DNA of 64,000 bases from Pseudomonas sp. SJZ079 (lineage in GTDB: Bacteria; Pseudomonadota; Gammaproteobacteria; Pseudomonadales; Pseudomonadaceae): assembly GCF_007993865.1 (NCBI RefSeq), contig NZ_VIUH01000004.1:124001-188000 (forward strand), read 5' to 3'. This document shows, piece by piece, positions 1-11,103 of the stretch. The notes under the pieces are model-generated. The model saw only the letters and a program-made list of their open reading frames with translations, made no database searches and was not told where the DNA came from. Both the position numbers and the translations under genes were made by a program. The first letter of the stretch is position 1. Each line of letters starts with the position of its first letter.

Positions 1-54
1 TGTGACCGTTATGTGTACCAGCGCAGCGTCGGGGAGGACCTGATTCAGGACTGA
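1..54 (+). CDS. C-terminal end of an unidentified protein (partial)
   Basis: The window opens in an open frame encoding about 17 residues ending ...SVGEDLIQD before a TGA at 52-54. Too little is present to assign a family. It lies on the same strand as the cupredoxin and FTR1 genes about 220 bp downstream, so it could belong to the same locus, but a separate gene is equally possible. The gap 55-276 shows no further coding frame. Confidence 0.4.
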   Translation, partial: CDRYVYQRSVGEDLIQD

Positions 55-276
55 TCGGTGGCTGTGAGTCAGGGTTGGCGGGTTCTACTCCGTTCTTTTC
101 CAGTGTACGCGGAGCAAATGTGAGCGGGCGGCTGGCAAACCTCGCGCATGGAGAGGCGGGTTGAAAGGCGCTCAGTGGACGCAAGCCAGGACGTTTTCAT
201 AACGTCTTTTGAACGAAATTTTCACATTGGCCTGGGCATATTCCCCGAACGCTGAACACTAATAGGAATGAGTATC

Positions 277-630
277 ATGGGATTTACCAATAGCGCATTC
301 ACGGCTGCCTCGACTCTGGTGGCCGGTGGCATTCTGGCCGCTTTCATGCAACCTGCCCTGGCAACAGACAATGCTTTCGAGCTCACCGTAAAGGATCACC
401 AATTCTCCCCGGCACCGCTGATTATCCCGGCAGATACCAAGGTCAAGATCACCCTGAAAAACCTCGATCAGAGCACTGCCGAGTTCATCAGCGATGACTT
501 CAAGGGCGGCAAGTTGGCCACTGGCGGCAAAACCGTGAGCTTTTTCATCGGCCCGCTCAAGGCCGGCACCTACGAGTTCCATGACGAATACCATGAGGCG
601 GCGTCAAAGACGCAGCTGATCGTTCAATAA
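277..630 (+). CDS. Periplasmic cupredoxin-domain protein, FtrB-like
   Basis: A small exported protein of 117 residues with an N-terminal signal peptide (hydrophobic stretch, then an Ala-rich cleavage region ending PALA-T near residue 31). The mature part is a single cupredoxin-like beta domain that starts FELTVKDHQFSP and ends YEFHDEYHEAASKTQLIVQ. It is followed after 17 bp by an FTR1 permease gene. In bacterial FTR1 ferrous-iron systems (FtrABCD in Bordetella and Brucella) a cupredoxin is thought to oxidise Fe(II) before permease uptake. A classical blue-copper Cys ligand is absent, as is common in this subfamily. I prefer ATG 277 over 268: AGGA at 264-267 is correctly spaced for 277 but abuts 268. 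No P19/FtrA or polyferredoxin FtrD gene is visible in the window. Confidence 0.8.
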   Translation: MGFTNSAFTAASTLVAGGILAAFMQPALATDNAFELTVKDHQFSPAPLIIPADTKVKITLKNLDQSTAEFISDDFKGGKLATGGKTVSFFIGPLKAGTYEFHDEYHEAASKTQLIVQ

Positions 631-647
631 GCCTGGCGTACATCAGC

Positions 648-1496
648 ATGCTCTCGACGGCCCTCATCGTTTTCCGTGAAATTCTCGAAGCTGCCCTGGT
701 GGTTTCCATTGTGCTGGCGGCTACCAAGGGCGTACCTCGGCGAGGTTATTGGGTGTCCTGGGGGTTGGCGACGGGTATCGGCGGCGCAGGCCTGGTGGCC
801 GCCTTTGCCGACGTGATCAGTGACCTGGCCTCGGGTATGGGCCAGGAGCTGTTCAATGCGGCGGTGATGTTAATCGCAGTGCTGATGCTGGCCTGGCACA
901 GCATCTGGATGGGCCGCCATGGGCGGGAAATGTCCGCGCAACTCAACGTGCTCGGGCAGGCGGTGGTCAGTGGACAGCAGTCGCTGGCCGGCATGGCCGT
1001 GGTGATCGCCGTGGCCATTTTGCGCGAAGGTTCGGAAGCCGTGCTGTTCCTCTACGGTATCGCGGCCAGTGATCCAGGGCAGGCACCGCAGATGCTTGCC
1101 GGTGGCGCGCTCGGGATAGCCGGTGGCGTAGCAACCGGGGTGGCGATCTACTTTGGCCTGCTGAGGGTCGCGATGCGGCACCTGTTCCGGGTGACCAATG
1201 CGATGATCATTGCGCTGGCGGCCGGTATGGCGAGTCAGTGCGTTGGCTTTCTCGTGGCGGCAGACTGGTTGCCGGCACTGGGCGACACCTTATGGGACAG
1301 CTCGCGCCTGCTTAACGAGAACAGCATCGTCGGCAAAATGCTGCACACGTTGATTGGCTATACCGCACAACCTAGTGGCATACAGGTGATCGCCTACCTC
1401 GGCACACTGCTTGGGATAGTCGCGTTGGTTCGCGTGTTGGGGCAGCCGAAACCCACTTATCCACAGGCGCTCAGGCAAGCTCGCAACAGCCGATAG
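648..1496 (+). CDS. FTR1-family high-affinity iron permease
   Basis: An integral inner-membrane protein of 282 residues with about seven hydrophobic segments. It carries the two REXXE iron-binding motifs of the FTR1/EfeU family: REILE at residues 10-14 in the first membrane segment and REGSE at 126-130. It should move Fe(III), produced by oxidation of periplasmic Fe(II), into the cytoplasm. Length is typical for FTR1/EfeU/FtrC proteins. It follows the cupredoxin gene by 17 bp, so the two probably form a transcription unit. No Fur box was recognised by eye upstream of the pair. Confidence 0.9.
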   Translation: MLSTALIVFREILEAALVVSIVLAATKGVPRRGYWVSWGLATGIGGAGLVAAFADVISDLASGMGQELFNAAVMLIAVLMLAWHSIWMGRHGREMSAQLNVLGQAVVSGQQSLAGMAVVIAVAILREGSEAVLFLYGIAASDPGQAPQMLAGGALGIAGGVATGVAIYFGLLRVAMRHLFRVTNAMIIALAAGMASQCVGFLVAADWLPALGDTLWDSSRLLNENSIVGKMLHTLIGYTAQPSGIQVIAYLGTLLGIVALVRVLGQPKPTYPQALRQARNSR

Positions 1497-1513
1497 GACT
1501 GGCGGGACCTACA

Positions 1514-1543
1514 GTGCCTGTCAGTTCATGGACCGACAGGCAC
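1514..1543 (+). terminator. Hairpin after FTR1 gene, possible terminator
   Basis: A perfect 9-bp stem (GTGCCTGTC / GACAGGCAC) with a 12-nt loop lies 18 bp after the permease stop. No U-run follows, so it may be an mRNA-stabilising or Rho-assisted end rather than a classical intrinsic terminator. Confidence 0.35.
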
Positions 1544-1648
1544 CGCCCAGATGGATCAAAAGACCTTCCCCGCGATGCTTCAGGTAAGGGTTGAAACGAC
1601 CTATTACGCAGTGCGGAAGCGACGCGAGCGATTCAGGTAGTTTGCCCT

Positions 1649-2111
1649 TCACAAACAACAGGGCATCCGTTGCAGAATGCGGCATGACCGCATCTTCTGC
1701 GAGCGGCTGATGGGGTGTCCAACGCAGTAGACCGGACGCATATCTGATTGACCCAGGCTGTAGATCGGCAGGTCTGAGTGCTCGCTGGTTAACTGGCTGA
1801 TTTCAGGCAGCGCCTGGACTCGGGAGGCGAATATCTTGCCTTCAAAAATACTGTAAAAAATGACGAAACCGACCAATACAACCAGAGGGAGCCCTATCAT
1901 TTGCTGGCGTTGCCAACCTTCTCTGGATTTGAGCAGGTCGACCCATTGCCAGGCCAGCAACAACGCGATAGCAAGGTACGTGGGCAGCAAATACTTCGCA
2001 TGCTTTTCGCTGAACACAGAAAACACCAACAGCGGCGCAAGTGACGAGCCTCAACGAGGTGTTATTTTTGATCTGTTGCCAGAGCTGCCTGGGCCGCACA
2101 AACACGATCAA
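1649..2111 (-). pseudogene. Decayed ArnT/PMT-type glycosyltransferase (GT39) C-terminal fragment
   Basis: On the minus strand, frame 2029-1649 extended upstream to about 2054 reads LAPLLVFSVFSEKHAKYLLP followed by hydrophobic segments. This is typical of the membrane region after the catalytic domain of ArnT-like and dolichyl-phosphate-mannose glycosyltransferases. A TGA lies just upstream in this frame, and the plausible preceding coding sequence (MIVFVRPRQLWQQIK...) lies in a different frame. That implies a frameshift near 2040-2060. The 5' half and catalytic domain are missing and the 3' end loses family resemblance after the MRPVY motif. I interpret it as a remnant; ArnT itself would transfer aminoarabinose to lipid A. 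Confidence 0.55.
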
Positions 2112-2375
2112 TCAGAACGGGAACTGCCCGTTATGCCGGAATATGCCTTTGAATAGATGGCTGAAGCGTTGGCACAGGTTTCCTGAACTATAATTTCCGA
2201 CGCGTACTAAACAATGGGGAGTTACCTTTCCAGCCTCTCGAAACTGCCCGCAAATAACTGCTCTGCGGTGCGACCACACCAGGCAAAGTGCCGTGCAGAG
2301 TTAGTTGTATACGCACGAATGACTGATTTGTTGTATGGCAGAAGTAACAACGCACTTGGAGCCAAAGGAGCCGCC

Positions 2376-2978
2376 ATGCGAGGTTGCAGTCGGATCAGAC
2401 GGTACTTCCTGCTTGTACTCATGAGCTGTTTTGCGCTGGCTGCCTTGATCGGCAGTGTGCAAATAGTTGCCACGCCCGCAATGGCAACCGAGCGGCCGGC
2501 CATGCCTGAAAAAAATCCACCCGGTGACATTCCCGACAGCCAAGTCTTCGTGACCTATAGGTCACCCTTGGGTTTTTCGCTCAAGGTGCCAGAGGGCTGG
2601 GCGCGAACGGATCGCAGTGATGGGGCAAGCTTTTCGGACAAGTACAACAGGATCGACGTCAGCGTCACCGCCGCCTCCCGCGCTCCCACCGTTACCTCCG
2701 CGACCGATTCCGAGGCTGTGGATCTGCTCAAGGCCGGTCGCGCGGTGAAGATCGAGGCGATCAGCCAAGTCAAGCTTAGATCCAACCCGGCACTGTTGAT
2801 CGTTTACACCTCGAATTCCGCAGTCAATGCCGTCACCAACAAGCAGCTGCGGCTGGAGAGTAATCGTTACCTGATCTACCGGGGCGGCAAACTCGCCACC
2901 CTCGACCTCTCTGCGCCGCTCGGAGCAGACAATGCCGACCAATGGAAACTCATGTCAGATTCGTTCCAATGGCGCTGA
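2376..2978 (+). CDS. Exported protein of unknown function, PsbP/Mog1-like pattern
   Basis: A 200-residue protein with a strong N-terminal signal or anchor segment (Arg-rich start, then a hydrophobic run to about residue 35 ending PAMA-T). The rest is a small alpha/beta domain with the pattern GFSLKVPEGW...F...I.V found in PsbP/DUF1795-type periplasmic proteins; this resemblance is weak. ATG 2376 is chosen because AAAGGAG sits 5 nt upstream; the longer frame from 2214 lacks such a site. The stop at 2978 overlaps the start of the first ABC ATPase, so it is translationally linked to the export system and is a good candidate for its periplasmic partner. Substrate unknown. Confidence 0.65.
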   Translation: MRGCSRIRRYFLLVLMSCFALAALIGSVQIVATPAMATERPAMPEKNPPGDIPDSQVFVTYRSPLGFSLKVPEGWARTDRSDGASFSDKYNRIDVSVTAASRAPTVTSATDSEAVDLLKAGRAVKIEAISQVKLRSNPALLIVYTSNSAVNAVTNKQLRLESNRYLIYRGGKLATLDLSAPLGADNADQWKLMSDSFQWR

Positions 2979-3642
2979 AGTGCGACCGCTGGAGGCGTTT
3001 GAACTCTACCGATTCTTTCACCGTGGCGACGACGAGACGGCGGCATTGCGCGGAGTGTCACTGCGGCTCCTGGCAGGCGAATTCGTCGCCCTGATGGGGC
3101 CATCCGGGAGCGGCAAGTCCACGTTGCTGGCTTGCCTCGCTGGGTTAGACGAACCGGATGGCGGGCATGTTGAGGTGATGGGGCAGCGTATGTCGCGGCG
3201 CTCCGAAGCAGCCCGCGCCGCTTTGCGAGCTCGACATATCGGTATGCTGATGCAAACGGGCAACCTGTTTGATCACCTTACGGTGGAGGCCAATATAAAA
3301 CTGCAGATGTCTCTGTCTGGGCAATCCAATCGACAGAGCATCGAGCAACTGTTGGCGGTGATCGGCCTTACCCGACAACGCCAGGCCTACCCCTCGCAAC
3401 TGTCGGGGGGCGAGGCTGCGCGCGCCGGGCTGGCGCTTGCCTTGTCGTCGAATCCCCAAGTGCTATTGGCGGACGAACCCACCGCAGAAGTGGACGCGAC
3501 CACCGAAGCCACCATCCTGAACCATTTGATGGAACGCTGTCGCGCAGGGGTTGCCGTGCTCGTCGCGACGCATAGCGAAGTCATCGCCACTCATGCCGAC
3601 CGTCGCATCAGCATCCAAGACGGGCGCATCACGTATGTCTGA
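2932..3642 (+). CDS. ABC transporter ATP-binding protein 1 (LolD/MacB-like)
   Basis: A 236-residue cytoplasmic ATPase of the class that energises FtsX-type permeases. Walker A is GPSGSGKS (residues 56-63), the signature is LSGGE (157-161) rather than LSGGQ, Walker B is VLLADE (177-182) and the switch His is near 214. A GGAG sits shortly upstream of ATG 2932, which overlaps the preceding gene by 47 bp; an alternative GTG at 2980 would remove the overlap. The 3' end overlaps the second ATPase by 8 bp. The altered signature, compared with the canonical LSGGQ of its partner, suggests the two ATPases form an asymmetric heterodimer. That is an inference. Confidence 0.85.
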   Translation: MPTNGNSCQIRSNGAEVRPLEAFELYRFFHRGDDETAALRGVSLRLLAGEFVALMGPSGSGKSTLLACLAGLDEPDGGHVEVMGQRMSRRSEAARAALRARHIGMLMQTGNLFDHLTVEANIKLQMSLSGQSNRQSIEQLLAVIGLTRQRQAYPSQLSGGEAARAGLALALSSNPQVLLADEPTAEVDATTEATILNHLMERCRAGVAVLVATHSEVIATHADRRISIQDGRITYV

Positions 3643-4312
3643 CTCGCTAATCGAGGCCCAATCGGTGGGCCGCTGCTACCCGCAAAGCGGGGTATCCGTC
3701 GCCGCGGTCGCCTGCGCGACGTTCCGCTTGCAGGCGGGAGACCGTGTAGCGCTTGTCGGCCGATCCGGAAGCGGCAAGTCGACCCTATTGCATCTCATGG
3801 CCGGACTCGAGGTACCGACCAGCGGCGCCATCACATGGCCCGCGCTGGGCGCCGCCGACACGCTCTTGCCGGAGAAAATTGCGCTGGTGTTTCAGTCGCC
3901 GAGCTTGCTCGAGCCATTGACGGTGAACGAGAACGTGGCCCTGCCGCTGCTCATGGCGAACGCGAACGGCGATATCGGCCGGGCAGTGGCGAACACTCTT
4001 GCCATCTTCGGCTTGGAAAACCTTGCCCTCAAGCTGCCGGAAGAGTTGTCCGGTGGGCAGATGCAACGTGTCGCCATGGCTCGTGCGATTGTTGGAAACC
4101 CTAGGGTGATTCTGGCTGACGAACCGACCGGTCAACTGGATCAAGCGACTGGCCGTGCCGTGCTCGATGCGCTCATCGCCCATCTCGCCGGGACCCAGAC
4201 CGCACTGGTAATTGCCACCCATGATCTGGCAGTGGCCGAGCGCATGCAGCGGGTTTGGCAGATGGAGCAGGGCATCCTCATCGAAGCCGACAAGAGGTTG
4301 GTGGGCGTATGA
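3635..4312 (+). CDS. ABC transporter ATP-binding protein 2 (LolD/MacB-like)
   Basis: A 225-residue ATPase with Walker [10 protein letters not shown] (42-50), Q-loop at Q87, canonical signature LSGGQ (138-142) and Walker B RVILADE (157-163). ATG 3635 overlaps the stop of ATPase 1 (ATGTCTGA), and its own TGA overlaps the permease ATG (ATGA). The three genes are therefore translationally coupled. Together with the permease it forms a MacB/LolCDE-type system, which typically drives mechanotransmission or export of lipoproteins, peptides or drugs across the envelope rather than import. Confidence 0.88.
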   Translation: MSDSLIEAQSVGRCYPQSGVSVAAVACATFRLQAGDRVALVGRSGSGKSTLLHLMAGLEVPTSGAITWPALGAADTLLPEKIALVFQSPSLLEPLTVNENVALPLLMANANGDIGRAVANTLAIFGLENLALKLPEELSGGQMQRVAMARAIVGNPRVILADEPTGQLDQATGRAVLDALIAHLAGTQTALVIATHDLAVAERMQRVWQMEQGILIEADKRLVGV

Positions 4313-6963
4313 CCTGGTTGTGGTTTTTCGGCCTGGTCAAGGAACGCAAATTACGCCTCGCAGGCGCCGCGGCGAGCATCATGCTCAGCGTCGCATTGTT
4401 GGCCACGCTCGGCGCATTTCTGGCCCAGAGCAGCGCCTCGATGACGCGTCGCGCCATCACTGGGGTGCCGGTTGACTGGCAGGTGCAACTGGTCCCTGGA
4501 ACAACCGTGCAGGCAATGTCCGCTGCCCTCGCAAATGCCACTGCCGTTGCCAGGCTGCAAACGGTCGGCTATGCCGAGGTAGAGGGTTTCGAGAGCCATA
4601 CCGGCGCGACCGTGCAGACCACCGGCACAGGCAAGGTGCTGGGTATCGCCACTGCCTATGCCAGCGATTATCCGCAGCAGGTTCGCAGGCTGCTTGGTAG
4701 CCTGGCTGGCGTGCTCATTGCGCAACAAACGGCGGCCAACCTGCATGCCGGCGTTGGTGACGTTGTCAGCATCCAGCGCGCTGGCCTCGAGCCTGCCGAC
4801 GTCAGGGTGGCGGGGATCGTCGATTTGCCGTATGCCGATTCGCTGTTCCAGGCTATCGGCGTTCCGGTTGGGGCGGCACCGCAGGCGCCACCGGATAATG
4901 TCGTGCTGCTGCCCATCGACCAGTGGCATCGCCTGTTTGATCCGCAGGCGGCAATCAGGCCGGATTCCGTTCGCCTGCAACTGCACGCCCGCCTAATGCA
5001 TGACGGGCTTCCGAGCGAACCCCAGGCCGCCTTTACCGCGGTACAGAATGCCGCGAGAAATCTTGAGGCACGCATCGCGGGCACTGGCCTGGTAGCGGAC
5101 AATCTGGCGGCGAGACTCGATGCGGTTCGCAGCGATGCGCTGTATGCCAGAGTGCTGTTTCTATTTCTCGGCGCCCCGGGCGTACTCCTGGCGGCCTTCC
5201 TGTCGCTGGCGGTGGTGGCTTCCGGCGCCGCTCGGCGGCGACGCGATCAGGCGTTGTTGCGCATTCGCGGGGCCTCACGCACACAAATCCTGCAGTTGGC
5301 AGCAGTCGAAGCAGTGTGCATCGGCATCGTCGGCACCGCTGCCGGACTGCTCCTCGCGACACTCTTGTCTCGACTGCTGCTCGGCGTTGGTATTTTTGCG
5401 GTCTCCGCCATCGGTTGGCTCACAGGCGCAGCCCTGGCAGGCATTGTGCTCGCGCCAGCCGCCATTCTCGCCACTGCATGGCTGGATGCCAGGCATACAA
5501 CCGTCGCGACGGCCCGGATGCTGATCGGCCAGGAACGCGCCCGACTCTGGCAACGCCTTGGCGTCGATTTCATGCTCCTGGTCCTGTCGGCCCTGATCTT
5601 CTGGAGAACATGGAGCACGGGGTATCAGGTCGTCCTGGCCCCCGAAGGGACGCCGTCGTCATCGGTGGAATATCCGGCGTTTCTCGCGCCCGTCTTGCTC
5701 TGGCTTGGTCTCGGGCTGCTGACAGTCCGGCTTTGTCTGCTGGGGCTCGACCGCGGTCGAGAACGCCTGGCCAAGTGGCTGAACCCTATCGCGGGGTCCC
5801 TCGCCGGAGTCGTTGCCGCCGCCATCAGCCGCCAGCGCAAGCGCATGACCCAAGGTATCGTCCTGATTGCGCTGGCCTTCGCATTTGCCACATCGACCGC
5901 GGTCTTTAACACCACCTACAACGCGCAGACGCGGGTCGATGCAGAACTCACGAACGGCGCGGACGTGACCGTCACCGGTACCTCACAGGCCCCCGCATCA
6001 ATGAAACTGAAGGAGCTCTCCGCCTTGCCCGGGGTGAGCGCTGCGCAACCGATGCAGCACCGGCTTGCCTACGTCGGTACCGACTTGCAGGACCTGTATG
6101 GCATAGACGCCGGGTCCATCGGCGATGCCACGAGGATGTCGAATGCCTACTTCGCCGGCGCAAATGCAAAACAAACGCTCGACCTGCTCGCGCAAACGCC
6201 TGACGGCATTCTCGTCTCGGAAGAAACCGTCAATGATTTCCAATTACAGGTCGGCGATGAGCTCAACCTGCGGCTGCAAAATGCCCTGGATCATCAGTAT
6301 CAGGTGGTTCGATTCCACTTCATTGGCGTGGTACGTGAATTCCCGACCGCGCCACGCGACTCTTTCCTGGTGGCCAATGCTGACTACATTACGCGACAGA
6401 CTAATGCCGATGCGGCAGAAGTTGTGCTACTGAAGACCTCCACGGCTCCCGCGCAAGTTGCCTCAGCAGCGCGGGCAGTTGTCACCGCGCTGCCGGGGGT
6501 CAAGGTCACTGACCTCGCGCAGGCTCAACACCTCATCGGCTCCAGTTTGACTGCCGTCGATCTTGGTGGCCTGACGCGACTCGAACTGGGTTTCGCCGTG
6601 CTCATGGTGGCCGGGGCAACAGGGCTTATTCTCGCGCTCGGGCTTGCCGACCGGCGACGAACCTTCGCCATTCTGTCTGCCCTCGGCGCGAAACCCCGTC
6701 AGCTCGGCGCCTTTCTCTGGAGCGAAGCCTTACTGCTCTTTGTCATCGGCACCAGCAGCGGAATACTGACCGGTTTTGCGCTTGCCTGGATGCTGGTCAA
6801 GCTCTTGACCGGGGTTTTCGACCCGCCGCCAGAATCGCTCAGCGTGCCGTGGCTCTATTTGGTCATCCTGGTCGGTGTGGCGCTGGTTTCAGTTGTTTGC
6901 GCAGTGCTTGGCGCCCAGTGGGAAACACGCGTCCCGGCAGTACAGCGAATGCGCGAGTTCTAG
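4309..6963 (+). CDS. Double FtsX-domain ABC permease
   Basis: An 884-residue inner-membrane permease. It has an N-terminal membrane helix and a large periplasmic domain (about residues 45-280), then three or more membrane segments (about 285-420). A further pair of segments, a second periplasmic domain and a final set of three segments follow in the last 130 residues. The repeat of the FtsX/MacB-permease layout means one chain supplies both halves of the membrane dimer, consistent with two different ATPase genes next to it. ATG 4309 overlaps the upstream TGA. Substrate cannot be read from sequence; a link to the nearby iron genes is only positional. Confidence 0.85.
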   Translation: MTWLWFFGLVKERKLRLAGAAASIMLSVALLATLGAFLAQSSASMTRRAITGVPVDWQVQLVPGTTVQAMSAALANATAVARLQTVGYAEVEGFESHTGATVQTTGTGKVLGIATAYASDYPQQVRRLLGSLAGVLIAQQTAANLHAGVGDVVSIQRAGLEPADVRVAGIVDLPYADSLFQAIGVPVGAAPQAPPDNVVLLPIDQWHRLFDPQAAIRPDSVRLQLHARLMHDGLPSEPQAAFTAVQNAARNLEARIAGTGLVADNLAARLDAVRSDALYARVLFLFLGAPGVLLAAFLSLAVVASGAARRRRDQALLRIRGASRTQILQLAAVEAVCIGIVGTAAGLLLATLLSRLLLGVGIFAVSAIGWLTGAALAGIVLAPAAILATAWLDARHTTVATARMLIGQERARLWQRLGVDFMLLVLSALIFWRTWSTGYQVVLAPEGTPSSSVEYPAFLAPVLLWLGLGLLTVRLCLLGLDRGRERLAKWLNPIAGSLAGVVAAAISRQRKRMTQGIVLIALAFAFATSTAVFNTTYNAQTRVDAELTNGADVTVTGTSQAPASMKLKELSALPGVSAAQPMQHRLAYVGTDLQDLYGIDAGSIGDATRMSNAYFAGANAKQTLDLLAQTPDGILVSEETVNDFQLQVGDELNLRLQNALDHQYQVVRFHFIGVVREFPTAPRDSFLVANADYITRQTNADAAEVVLLKTSTAPAQVASAARAVVTALPGVKVTDLAQAQHLIGSSLTAVDLGGLTRLELGFAVLMVAGATGLILALGLADRRRTFAILSALGAKPRQLGAFLWSEALLLFVIGTSSGILTGFALAWMLVKLLTGVFDPPPESLSVPWLYLVILVGVALVSVVCAVLGAQWETRVPAVQRMREF

Positions 6964-7294
6964 CAAAAGCCGTATCTGCGAGCCCTGCTTTCAGCGTCCG
7001 TGCGAACTCGCACTACGGCTACTGGGAGGCGTTTTCAGGCGCTCTGCTCGAAGGAGCGCCCCTACGCCTAGCCACCCGGTTGTACATGGTAAAGAATATC
7101 TTGCACCTGCGTTCCGTGCTGCGCAGCGTAGTCGCCGCGCCGGGACGCTCGTCGCCCCAGCAATACCGACGGCTGAGCCAGTGAAATTGTCATGAGTCCT
7201 TAACCAACCTGCGTTGGCACATATGGTTGAACTCAGGGCGCAATGAGCGCTGCCAATGAGCCTGAACAGCTACTTTCTCGACTGTGCAAACTGA
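6964..7294. other. Intergenic stretch, no gene recognised
   Basis: No convincing reading frame. A 7-bp hairpin (GGCGCTC / GAGCGCC) lies at 7038-7060, 75 bp after the permease stop and without a U-run. The sequence has the look of degenerate intergenic repeat material, but I could not match it to another copy in the window. Confidence 0.3.
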
Positions 7295-7957
7295 TCAGGT
7301 GGGACCAGCATCGACACGTTCGAAGAGTGCTAGATGCAGAGTGTGCAGTAGCGGTAGTCGGGCGAAATCTTTGACCAGGCGAAAACCTGCGAGCTGGAAG
7401 TAGATGTCGATCTCCTTCAATGAAGTCGAATGTTTTTCCGATTTCCGACCACCGCGCAGTTCACGCAGGCGGCGTCTCAGCGAGGTGACGGACGCGGGGC
7501 TGAAATAGGAGAGAACGACGTAGTGCTCGGCGACGCGACACAGCTCACCGATCACCCTTTGCCGGATACGCGGCTCAGGGAAGTGGTGAAACAACCGAAA
7601 GCTGATGACCGTATCGAAACTGCGATTGGCCAACGTCAAGTGTTCAAGGTCCTGCTGCTCGACCGTGCAGGAGAGTTTCTGGGCGGACAGGTTGGCTCGA
7701 GCAATGTCCAGCATCGCCTGGGACAGATCGACGCCGCTCACGGCGTAACCCTTACCCGCCAGATGAGCAGTCACCCGCCCACCACCACAAGGGGCATCGA
7801 GTACGCGGTGGGTGCGTGGGATGTGGGCAAATGCACGATCAATCAGGCGCATTTCTGCGGCGTGTTTAGCGACCTGACGTTGTTCCTCGTAGCGCTGGGC
7901 CGTCGGTTTGTCGTACTTGCTACGACCACGGTACAGAGACTTGACATGGGAATGCAT
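7295..7957 (-). CDS. Class I SAM-dependent methyltransferase
   Basis: A 220-residue soluble protein with the Rossmann-fold methyltransferase motif I VLDAPCGGGR (about residues 52-61), the acidic motif SGVDLSQAMLD near 74-84 and a motif IV region FDTVISFRLFHHF around 114-126. This matches the UbiE/Methyltransf_11 group. The substrate is not determinable. It stands alone, convergent with nothing nearby, about 420 bp downstream of the glmS stop. Confidence 0.75.
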   Translation of the reverse strand: MHSHVKSLYRGRSKYDKPTAQRYEEQRQVAKHAAEMRLIDRAFAHIPRTHRVLDAPCGGGRVTAHLAGKGYAVSGVDLSQAMLDIARANLSAQKLSCTVEQQDLEHLTLANRSFDTVISFRLFHHFPEPRIRQRVIGELCRVAEHYVVLSYFSPASVTSLRRRLRELRGGRKSEKHSTSLKEIDIYFQLAGFRLVKDFARLPLLHTLHLALFERVDAGPT

Positions 7958-8267
7958 GGTGGCTGGCTCCAGCAGGTGAAAAGGTCTCCTTGGCTAGACA
8001 GCGGCCTTGCTCCGCCGCGCCCGATAATGGTGGACTTGGGGGAGTCCGCGCGGAGAGCAGGCGTTACCTACGGATAGATGCAGTGTCGGCTGGGCAAGGT
8101 CAAGATTCGGTGAAAAAAGTCTGAAAGGTTTGTTGACCCACTAGTCTGCTGCAGACGTTGCGTCCGCTTAGAAAACGCAGGCAGAAAGCTGGAGTCCGAA
8201 TCTTTGTCTACCGACTACCGAACATGAGTTGCTGGAGCGGAATCGGATAAGTAATGAATGCCTAAAA
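7958..8267. other. Intergenic stretch upstream of the methyltransferase gene
   Basis: No gene is seen. The segment must hold the promoter of the methyltransferase gene and separates it from the glmS terminator. No tRNA-like or repeat structure was recognised. Confidence 0.3.
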
Positions 8268-8297
8268 ATGGAACCCCCCTGAGGTAGGGGGCTGGCT
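8268..8297 (-). terminator. Probable glmS intrinsic terminator
   Basis: On the minus strand, GCCCCCTACCTCAGGGGGG folds as a GC-rich hairpin about 85 nt after the glmS stop, followed by TTCCATTTTT, which is a broken U-tract. Position and orientation fit the end of the glmU-glmR-glmS unit. Confidence 0.5.
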
Positions 8298-8376
8298 ATC
8301 GAGTCAAAACATTATGCTAAGTGGCGGGCTATTTTGTCCTGTCTCAAAAACTAGCTGAGCCTTTTTCACCACCGCC

Positions 8377-10239
<1,863 letters not shown>

Positions 10240-10249
10240 AGATTTCTCC

Positions 10250-11020
10250 TTAAGCGTCGACGGCCGCGCAGATCAAGTTGATCCCGCGTGCCGTCAGTTG
10301 TTCACGGGCCTCAGCGCTGAGGCGTTCGTCGGTTATCAGGGTATGGATGCTGCTCCAGGGCAGCTCCAGGTTGGGAATCTTGCGGCCGATCTTGTCGCTC
10401 TCGACCATCACCACCACTTCGCGGGCCACCTCGGCCATGACCCGGCTGAGACCCAGTAATTCATTGAAGGTGGTGGTACCGCGCGCCAGGTCGATGCCGT
10501 CGGCACCGATGAATAATTGATCGAAGTCATAGGAGCGCAACACCTGCTCGGCGACCTGGCCCTGGAACGACTCGGAGTGCGGGTCCCAGGTGCCACCGGT
10601 CATCAACAGCATCGGCTCATGCTCCAGGTCGCGCAGCGCAGTGGCCACGTTCAGCGAGTTGGTCATCACCACCAGGCCCGGCTTGTGCCCCAACTCGGGG
10701 ATCATCGCCGCGGTGGTGGTGCCGCTGTCGATGATGATCCGCGCATGCTCACGAATGCGCGCCACACCGGCGCGGGCAATCGCCTGCTTGTATTTGGACA
10801 CCGGCTGACCGCCATCAGCGATCAGCTCCTGCGGCATGGGCACCGCGCCACCGTAACGCCGTAGCAACAGGCCATTCTTTTCCAGGGCGGCGAGATCCTT
10901 GCGGATGGTCACTTCCGAGGTCGAAAACCCCTTGGCCAGCGCATCGACACTGACCTCGCCCTGCTCGGCGAGCAGGGCGAGAATGGCGTGACGCCGCTGC
11001 GGAGTGTTGCGTTTCGACAT
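10250..11020 (-). CDS. glmR: DeoR-family transcriptional regulator GlmR
   Basis: A 256-residue protein with an N-terminal DeoR winged helix-turn-helix (about 6-60, containing [20 protein letters not shown]) and a C-terminal DeoR sensor domain with the [13 protein letters not shown] phosphosugar-binding loop. It sits directly upstream of glmS on the same strand and is the counterpart of P. aeruginosa PA5550/GlmR. It is presumed to respond to an amino-sugar phosphate and to adjust glmS or amino-sugar genes. Confidence 0.88.
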   Translation of the reverse strand: MSKRNTPQRRHAILALLAEQGEVSVDALAKGFSTSEVTIRKDLAALEKNGLLLRRYGGAVPMPQELIADGGQPVSKYKQAIARAGVARIREHARIIIDSGTTTAAMIPELGHKPGLVVMTNSLNVATALRDLEHEPMLLMTGGTWDPHSESFQGQVAEQVLRSYDFDQLFIGADGIDLARGTTTFNELLGLSRVMAEVAREVVVMVESDKIGRKIPNLELPWSSIHTLITDERLSAEAREQLTARGINLICAAVDA

Positions 11021-11103
11021 GCTAAGTTTCGATTCGAAAGATAATTGCGCGAATCAAAACCTAATGAAGCTTTTGCGTCAAGAGTAAAACCGATGGAAGG
11101 CCG

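Noticed and set aside
1860..2156. Plus-strand frame over the glycosyltransferase remnant
   Set aside because: The minus strand carries recognisable membrane glycosyltransferase text; the plus frame does not resemble any family.
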